Under the pieces are notes generated by a model. That model was not told the DNA's origin. It saw nothing but the letters and a program-made list of their open reading frames with translations, and made no database searches. The position numbers and the translations under genes were made by a program. Below, in pieces: positions 57,898 to 64,000 of a stretch of DNA of 64,000 nt (the first letter of the stretch is position 1; every line of letters begins with the position of its first letter). The stretch comes from Apodemus sylvaticus (taxonomy: Eukaryota > Chordata > Mammalia > Rodentia > Muridae), in NCBI RefSeq assembly GCF_947179515.1, contig NC_067474.1, positions 87,587,824-87,651,823 on the forward strand, in the 5' to 3' direction.

Positions 57898-59215
57898 TCA
57901 ATATGTATGTAATAGCAATTATTGAAAAAAAAGGGAGCTTTAAAGGGCAAAGGTGGATTATAGTAGTGTTTAGAAGGATCAAAGGGAATGTGGAAATGAT
58001 GCAATTATATTATCTCCTTCAGTTCTTCCCCAAACTCCTCCATTGGGATCCCTATATAATCTCAAAATATAAACAAAATTATTTTTCAAAAAATAAGGCA
58101 TGGAAAGAAAATGGCAGAATGCTTATGAGCTTGTTGCTCTTCACAGAGATTTGTCTCTTCACTCATGTAGCTCCAGCTCCAGGAGATCTGATATAGCATT
58201 CAGGCTTCACAACCTCACAGATGTGCATGTAAAGAAATAATAATTCATAACACTTTCACAAAGTTCACTGATCACAGAAAAATCTAGGTTGTTACCAGTT
58301 CTTGCCTTCACTGAGGAAAAGCCAAACCACAAGCAGGTGAGTGTTTGCCACAAGGTTATTGTTTCTTATTACATTGCCAAAAAGACATCAAAAAAATAAT
58401 CAAATAATGGACTGATTACTGCAAAGTACAAGAAACAGAAAAATACACATTTAATTATTGTGTACCTGACATCTGAAAAAGTTCTCACAGCATCTAAGAG
58501 AAAGCAATCTAACTGTGAACAGACCCAATCCTGGGTTCATTTTCTGCGTTCAGAAATTAGAAACTAAATGGAAAGTGAATTCCCATCTAACTGTTGAGTC
58601 CTTGGCATAAGCCTGGTATTATGCGATCATAGTTTTTATACTTTGTATGTTTTGTTTCACTTAATTTTCAATAGTTTTAACAGACATAGGGACCAGGGAT
58701 TATTACAAGTTTCATTTCAAAGAAGAATAATTGTTTGGATTAATTTGGGTGCATTTTCAAGCATTAGTCTGTTTCCTTGAAAAAGTATTTTTGTCTTTGA
58801 CTTCCATCTTTTTTAAAAACCTTACACCCATGTACTTTAAGAGTTAATTCTCTTTATTATTTGACAAGGTAAATCTTTGAGAAGTTTTATTGAAATAAAT
58901 TATGAAAAGAATTCACAATATTTTGAATAAACTTTGATTAAGTGATGAGATGTTACTTAAAGGAATGCAGACACATTCACACAAAGCAAAAGTTCATTTG
59001 GTGATACATTCTCAGTATTCTAAGAGAAGTGCCTACTTATGGAAACCCTAACATTGGTATATTGTATCTAAAATCTTGAGTTTGGTAAGTTAGGAGCCAA
59101 GACAATGGTTCAGTGATAAATTGCTTTCATTGAATCTATGAGGGCCTAGATCTCATCCCAGCAATTCCGCAAGAGAAATCTGTTCACTTGATGCTGCTCT
59201 GAGAAGCCTATATGT
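57898..59215. other. AT-rich unique sequence, possible SINE trace
   Basis: About 1.3 kb. AGCCAAGACAATGGTTCAGTG near 59096 and the following ~100 bases may be a decayed tRNA-derived SINE (B3-like), but the match is weak. Confidence 0.45.
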
Positions 59216-59421
59216 CAATAGTTCTCAACCATCCTAAGGTGCTGACCCTTGAATATAGTTCCTCAGGTTGCAGCAACTCACAGCCATACAATTATTCTGT
59301 TGGTACTTCATAACTCTAATTTTACAAATGTTTTGAATAATAATGTAAATAACTGATATGAAGAATATATGATATGCAAAGCTCCCGAAAGGAGTTGCAA
59401 CCCACAGATTGGGAACCACTG
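59216..59421 (+). mobile_element. URR1-type non-autonomous hAT DNA transposon
   Basis: It has terminal inverted repeats of the CAGTGGTTCTCAACC type: CAATAGTTCTCAACC at 59216-59230 and GATTGGGAACCACTG at 59407-59421. The body reads AGTTCCTCAGGTTGCAGCAAC, ACAATTATTCTGTTGGTACTTCATAAC and GGAGTTGCAACCCACAG, matching the short rodent URR1 element. Length ~206 bp is as expected. The flanking 8-mers (CTATATGT and TTATCTGA) share only 5 of 8 bases, consistent with an old insertion. Confidence 0.85.
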
Positions 59422-60036
59422 TTATCTGATTCTACTGCCTTACAGTCCCTTCAGCCCTCAGGAGATCTTTTATTAATAAATCTATATTGACACAGAGAGG
59501 GTGGGAAAATGCAAAAATCTTTTTTAAATTTTTTGTTTTATATCACTGAAACCATAAATTTGAGAAAGATTAATCCATTCAGTTGTTTTTTTGTCCATCG
59601 CTTACAATGTATTTGAACGTCAGTAGATATTTTATGTTCAATGCATTATTGCTGTTTGATGGGTAGGTGGTTTTAAGGTCCTGTAATCCATATGGAGAAT
59701 TGAATCAAATGACTTGTTTCAACATTCTCCTATTTCATGTGATAATCTACAATTTATTCTGATATCTGTTTTGGTTGAATCAGATGTTGTTTATATTCTA
59801 TATTAGAGTTACTAAGAAAACTGTCAAATATTTAGGTACATTGAATTAATACTAGAAAGATATATTTTATTAATTCTAACATGCTCACTGGCCTATTCTA
59901 TTACATCTAAAGTAGGCAAGAAAATTTCAATCAATTGTCTCCCCATATGTTATATTTGATTCCCATGTTTTTCTTATTTAGAGGTAATTAGATGATCATC
60001 CCCTTTTATTAAGTAGTTGCTTTTATTTGTGTTTTC
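59422..60036. other. AT-rich unique sequence, nothing recognised
   Basis: About 600 bp without a recognised element. Confidence 0.55.
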
Positions 60037-60402
60037 TTCCATGAAGAGACACCATGACTACAACCACTCTTATAAATGGCAGCATTTAGTTAGGGCTGTC
60101 CTACAGTTTTAGAGGTTTAGTCCATTATAATCATGGCAGGAACCTGGGAAGATTGGAGTCAGACATGATGATGGAGAAGGAGCTGAGAATTCTACATCTT
60201 GAGCCATAGGCAGTAGAAATAAACACCACATTATGCTTAGCTTGAGCATATGTGATCTCAGTCTGCCCCAAGAGTGAAATATTTCTTTCAATAAGGACAC
60301 TCCTACTTCAACAAAGCCCTACCTCATAATAGTGTGACTCCTCATAGTCCAAGCATTCAAACAAATTAGTTTTTTGGGGGCCAGGCCCCATTAAACCACC
60401 AC
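60037..60402 (-). repeat. 'Family A' LTR-like repeat, antisense, near complete
   Basis: The best copy in the window: CCATGAAGAGACACCATGAC, GGCAGCATTTAGTTAGGGC, ATCATGGCAGGAACC, GAAGGAGCTGAGAATTCTAC, CTTAGCTTGAGCATATG, CTACTTCAACAAAGCC, CAAGCATTCAAACAAATTAG, ending ATTAAACCACCACA. It serves as the reference for the other copies. Confidence 0.65.
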
Positions 60403-60834
60403 AGTACTGTCTTTAGTTAATTAATGCAGAAATATATTATTGAAGACAATGGACTTTTTGAAGTAGAAAGTAGACTGTTTTATTCTTTCCACTTTAAACT
60501 GTGCACCTTACTGGAACTCATATTAAGACTTGCTCCTTCTACACATTTAGTCTTTTACTTCCTACCAAATTTTTCTATCAAACATCCCAGATTATTTTTT
60601 CATTGTTGTTTTAGACAATCCCTATGTTTTTTTGTTTGTGAAAGATGAGGCATTAAAATGTTGCCACGACTTTAAGTTGGTTTAAAATTAATCTTCTGCC
60701 CTTTTCATTGTTCCAGGAAAACTCCTCAAATTGTTGAGAAAACTTTGTCCTTAAATTTTTTTACTTCTATTGTTCTCAAACATCAAACCTGAATAAAATA
60801 TGACATGATGTGAAGATACTGTTGATAAAAATAT
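60403..60834. other. AT-rich unique sequence, nothing recognised
   Basis: About 430 bp. No gene or repeat recognised. Confidence 0.55.
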
Positions 60835-61285
60835 TTGTCCCTGGACCAGATGTTCCCGCTACCCGTGGATCGTCGATGGGCCCACGGGGAGGACCCTGGG
60901 GGTTCTGCTTATACACAGAGGTTTGGTCAGTAGCAAGAAACTCTATCTCCACTGCCAGCTGCTGGAGCATCTGTCACTCCTGACACCAATGTCAGCCTGC
61001 AGCACGTCAGAGCACCCGCTTTGATGATGTAATGATGAAGGCTCTTGGGAGAGCAGGTGACCACTACCCCAGCCTAGCCTGTGTCACAGTGGACGTCAAA
61101 AAGCAGCTTGGTTTTCTAAATTGATTGTGTAGCCGAGAAGGTGTAGGTTGCCTGCCCCACTTGCTAGGGAGAGTGCCTGACCCAGGCTGTCTCCTGGCCC
61201 TTTCTCGGCTGTGTCCCTATAAGATTGTAAAGATGGCATAGACTTTGGAACAGAGCATGTATCCTGAGGTCTCACGTAGACACAC
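60835..61285. other. GC- and CpG-rich island of unknown origin
   Basis: About 450 bases stand out from the AT-rich flanks: CCCGCTACCCGTGGATCG and CGATGGGCCCACGGGG near 60855-60895, and further CpGs to 61275. It looks like mRNA-derived or LTR DNA, since neutral DNA this old usually loses its CpGs. Both strands have only short frames (minus 60970-60776 and 61287-61096), with no domain I recognise. No A-tail or target duplication was seen. Confidence 0.4.
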
Positions 61286-61544
61286 ACTCATCAGCTATAT
61301 AATCTCTGTTGGGCTATTTAATCTCTGAACAAGTATAATTTTTCTAGGTTCGTTGGAAAGAAGAAACTTGTGTTATATTAAATAAGTATGGCAGCTCTGT
61401 AAAAAAAATCTGTTCCTATTTTAGAAATATTAAAGTATAACAGACTAAGATTGTTAGAAATACTAATGAAAATACTTATTACTTTGTCTTCAAAGTCCTT
61501 TTATACCCCTATTAATTCTTATTTATAATAACTTCCCAACTATC

Positions 61545-61922
61545 TTAGTCTGTTTATATTCTTTCACAAACATCATGACCAAGAAGCAAGTTGGGGAGGA
61601 AAGGGATTATTCAGCTTACACTTTCTACATTGCTGTTGATCACCAAAGGAAGTCATGATTGGAACTCAAGCAGGTCAGGAAGCAGGAGCTAATGCAGAGA
61701 CCATGGAGGGATGTTATTTATTGGCTTGCTTCTTCTGGCTTGTTCAGCTTGCTTTCTTACAGAGCTAAGGACTATCAGCCCAGGGATGGTACCCACAAGG
61801 GGCACTCCCTGCTTGGTCACTAATTGCAAAAATGCCTTAAAGCTGGCATTTCCTCAACTGAAGCTCCTTTGTCTGTGATAACTCCACCTTGAGTCAAGTT
61901 GACACAAAAACAGCCAGTGCAC
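61545..61922 (-). repeat. 'Family B' LTR-like repeat, antisense, near complete
   Basis: Reads CATCATGACCAAGAAGCAAG, TTGGGGAGGAAAGGGATTATTC, TTGCTGTTGATCACC, GGAAGCAGGAGCTAATGCAGAG, CAGCCCAGGGATGGTACCC, AAAGCTGGCATTTCCTCAAC and TGAGTCAAGTTGACACAAAA. A partial sense copy is at 63008-63180. Confidence 0.65.
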
Positions 61923-62530
61923 CAATATAGTCTTAACAATGACTTTTCCCCATATACCTATCAAGATCTTTTTATATTTTCTGTGTCTGTAATGTCTCTC
62001 TGTCACTATGACTATTTTTATAAATAATTATCTACTTTTAATGACTTTCAGATTCTAAATCTGTAAAATTAAGGAAGAGTATGAACAGCTTGAGTATTAC
62101 TGTCTTTCCTGTTACCTTTCCAATCTGGGTACCATGTAACAATTCGCATCTCTAAACTTCTACAGGTGTTGCAGCCTAAATCACTGTCTGTGAACTTGCT
62201 TACATCATTTTTTTTTGCTTTATAAAATCTCAATATTGCCTCTACCAAATGACTGTATATTTCAATCAGTCTACCATCATGATGCAGTCATTTTTATGTT
62301 ATATATGCAAAAAAATAGCAACAAAATCTATGATTGCAGTGGGATCAGAGAAGTATTGGTTGAGCATTAATCTAATATTGCAACCAACAGTTCCATTGTA
62401 CCAAGTTACAATGTTCCTATTCAGTCATCTAAATTTACATATTATTTTTAATTGTGTTATAGGACTGTGTTTTATCTTCACATTTCCAGAATTTAGAATG
62501 TAGTATTAGTATTTATTTAATAAAGACTGA
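61923..62530. other. AT-rich unique sequence, nothing recognised
   Basis: About 600 bp between the family B repeat and the GAAA repeat. No gene or repeat recognised. Confidence 0.55.
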
Positions 62531-62535
62531 CTGAA

Positions 62536-62573
62536 AGAAAAAACAAAGAAAAAGAGAAAGAAAGAAAGAATGA

Positions 62574-62617
<44 letters not shown>

Positions 62618-62650
62618 AAAGAAGGAAGGAAGGACTGAAAGAAGGAAGGG
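62536..62650 (+). repeat. (GAAA)n/(GGAA)n microsatellite
   Basis: About 18 GAAA units (62555-62620) followed by GGAA variants. Purine-only on the plus strand. Confidence 0.97.
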
Positions 62651-63007
62651 AGTATTCCTTTTCTTGAGAGTTTGTATTAGCTACTAGATTTGCATAAAAT
62701 AGTGTTACATTAGTAACAGGCATTGAGAAAACATTTTATGTCTGAATTTTTCATCTGGGCATTTAAACTGCCTTTCATAGTTAAGGTTGCTTATCCCAAG
62801 AGATCCTCTTTTTTCTTTTCTGTCTCTTCTTTATCCCAAGATAAAATCTTTTAAAAAATATCAACTTTTACTTGTTTAGTTATAGTTCACAGGTTTCAGT
62901 TGCTTGTTAAAATTTACCGTAATAGTCTGAGTTTGTTCATCAGGTAAACAGGGTTGATGTGCTACACTAGCTGAGACACCCACCTCTTGATTCATCAAGA
63001 GACTGAC
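62651..63007. other. AT-rich unique sequence, nothing recognised
   Basis: About 350 bp. No gene or repeat recognised. Confidence 0.55.
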
Positions 63008-63180
63008 TGTACCAGCTGGTTTTGTGTGCCTACTTGACATAAGCTGGAGTTATCACAGAGTAAAGAGCCTTTCTTGAGGAAATGCCTTCATGAGACACAG
63101 CTGTAGACATTTTCCCAATTAGTAATCCAGGGGGAGGGTCCCTTGTGGGTGGAGTCAGCCCTGGGCTGGTAGTATTGGAT
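63008..63180 (+). repeat. 'Family B' LTR-like repeat, sense, cut by L1-j
   Basis: Reads CAGCTGGTTTTGTGTGCC, TACTTGACATAAGCTGGAG, TTGAGGAAATGCCTTCATGAG, TCCCTTGTGGGTGGAGTCAG and CCCTGGGCTGGTAGTATTGG. It stops at the T-run of L1-j, so the remainder should reappear beyond the right edge of the window. Confidence 0.7.
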
Positions 63181-63182
63181 TG

Positions 63183-64000
63183 TTTTTTTTTTTAATTTAT
63201 TGATATATTTATTTACATTTCAAATGATTTCCCCTTTTCTGGACCTCCACTCCCCGAAAGTCACATCAGTCCCCTTCACTCCCCCTGTTTTCTCACCCAA
63301 CCCTTCCCACTTCCCTGTTCTGATTTTGCTCTATACTGCTTCACTGAGTCTTTCCAGAACAAGGGGCCACTCCTCCGTTCTTCTTGTACCTCATTTAATA
63401 TGTGGATTATGTTTTGGGTATTCCAGTTTTCTAGGTTAATATCCACTTATTATTGAGTGCATACCATGATTCATCTTTTGAGTCTGGGTACCTTACTAAG
63501 TATGATGTTCTCCAGCTCCATCCATTTGCCTAAGAATTTCATGAATTCATTGTTTCTAATGGCTGAATAGTACTCCATTGTGTATATATACCACATTTTG
63601 CATGCACTCTTCTGTTGAGGGATACTTGGGTTCTTTCAAACTTCTGGCAATTATAAATAGGGATGCTATGAACATAGTGGAACAGGTGTCCTTATTACAT
63701 GCTGGGGAATCTTTTGGGTATATGCCCAGGAGTAGTATAGCAGGATCTTCTGGAAGTGAGGTGCCCAGTTTTCTGAGGAACCGCCAGACTGATTTCCAGA
63801 GTGGTTGTACCAATTTGCAACCCCACCAGCAGTGGAGGAGTGTTCCTCTTTCTCCACATCCTCGCCAACACCTGCTGTCTCCTGAATTTTTAACCTTAGC
63901 CATTCTGACTGGTGTAAGGTGAAATCTCAGGGTTGTTTTGATTTGCATTTTAGGGAAATGACCCCCCTTCACAATATCCACAAACACTATAAAGTACCTT
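63183..64000 (-). mobile_element. L1-j: antisense LINE-1 with 5' inversion, cut by the window end
   Basis: A T11 run (63183-63193) is the complement of the tail. The 3' UTR and ORF2 C-terminus follow on the minus strand (frame 63987-63556, with RCWRGCGERGTLLHCWWGC intact). At 63950/63951 the strand flips: TAGGGAAATGACCCCC onward is sense ORF2, matching L1-b from about 14927. On L1-b the 3' part starts near 15971. Both breakpoints fall in copies of TTAGGGAAATG (14926 and 15965), suggesting a micro-homology join. It interrupts a family B repeat. Confidence 0.88.

Overview
This window is nuclear DNA of a murine rodent. The evidence is the repeat content: many L1 copies with the murine ORF1/ORF2 layout and a G-rich 3' UTR, B1, B2 and B3 SINEs, a URR1-type DNA transposon and an ID-like fragment. 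The 3' UTR of the younger L1 copies looks more rat-like than house-mouse-like to me, but that is a recollection, and there is no fresh ID element, so I call only 'murine, possibly Rattus'. I found no intact host protein-coding gene, no RNA gene and no CRISPR array. It reads as an AT-rich, gene-poor, L1-dense intergenic or intronic region.

Layout. 1-1985: 5' end of an antisense L1 (ORF1 plus a promoter with ~197-bp repeat units). 2-11 kb: old unique sequence with SINE and LTR-like fragments, and an ERV-like stretch before 11.1 kb. 11.1-16.75 kb: a full-length but mutated sense L1 with a different promoter (~172-bp units), abutting an older 5'-truncated L1 (16.75-19.34 kb). 22.57-24.47 kb: an L1 with a 5' inversion and, apparently, a 3' transduction, inside one 15-bp target duplication. 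25.4-28.3 kb: B2, a possible LTR, B1. 28.8-32.7 kb: an old inverted L1 with a younger inverted L1 in its A-rich tail. 34-36.5 kb: two B1s and a long inverted repeat with AT microsatellites in both arms. 36.7-40.3 kb: an old L1 3' UTR, then a processed pseudogene of casein kinase 2 alpha. 42.6-45.5 kb: an L1 inside an L1, the outer one bounded by a 15-bp duplication. 47.9-51.2 kb: a GATA repeat, possible exons of a decayed unprocessed gene, and an LTR-like repeat split by a ~1.07-kb insertion. 52-63 kb: mostly old unique DNA with microsatellites, SINEs, a URR1 element, LTR-like repeats and a GC-rich island. 63.18-64.0 kb: another L1 that inverts just before the window ends.

No genes act together as a system here. 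What can be recovered is a layered insertion history. Five L1s show the 3' end in one orientation and more 5' sequence in the other, or are nested, and several can be tied to single events by matched target duplications. L1 names (L1-a, L1-b and so on) are local labels; L1-b is the internal reference for comparing copies.
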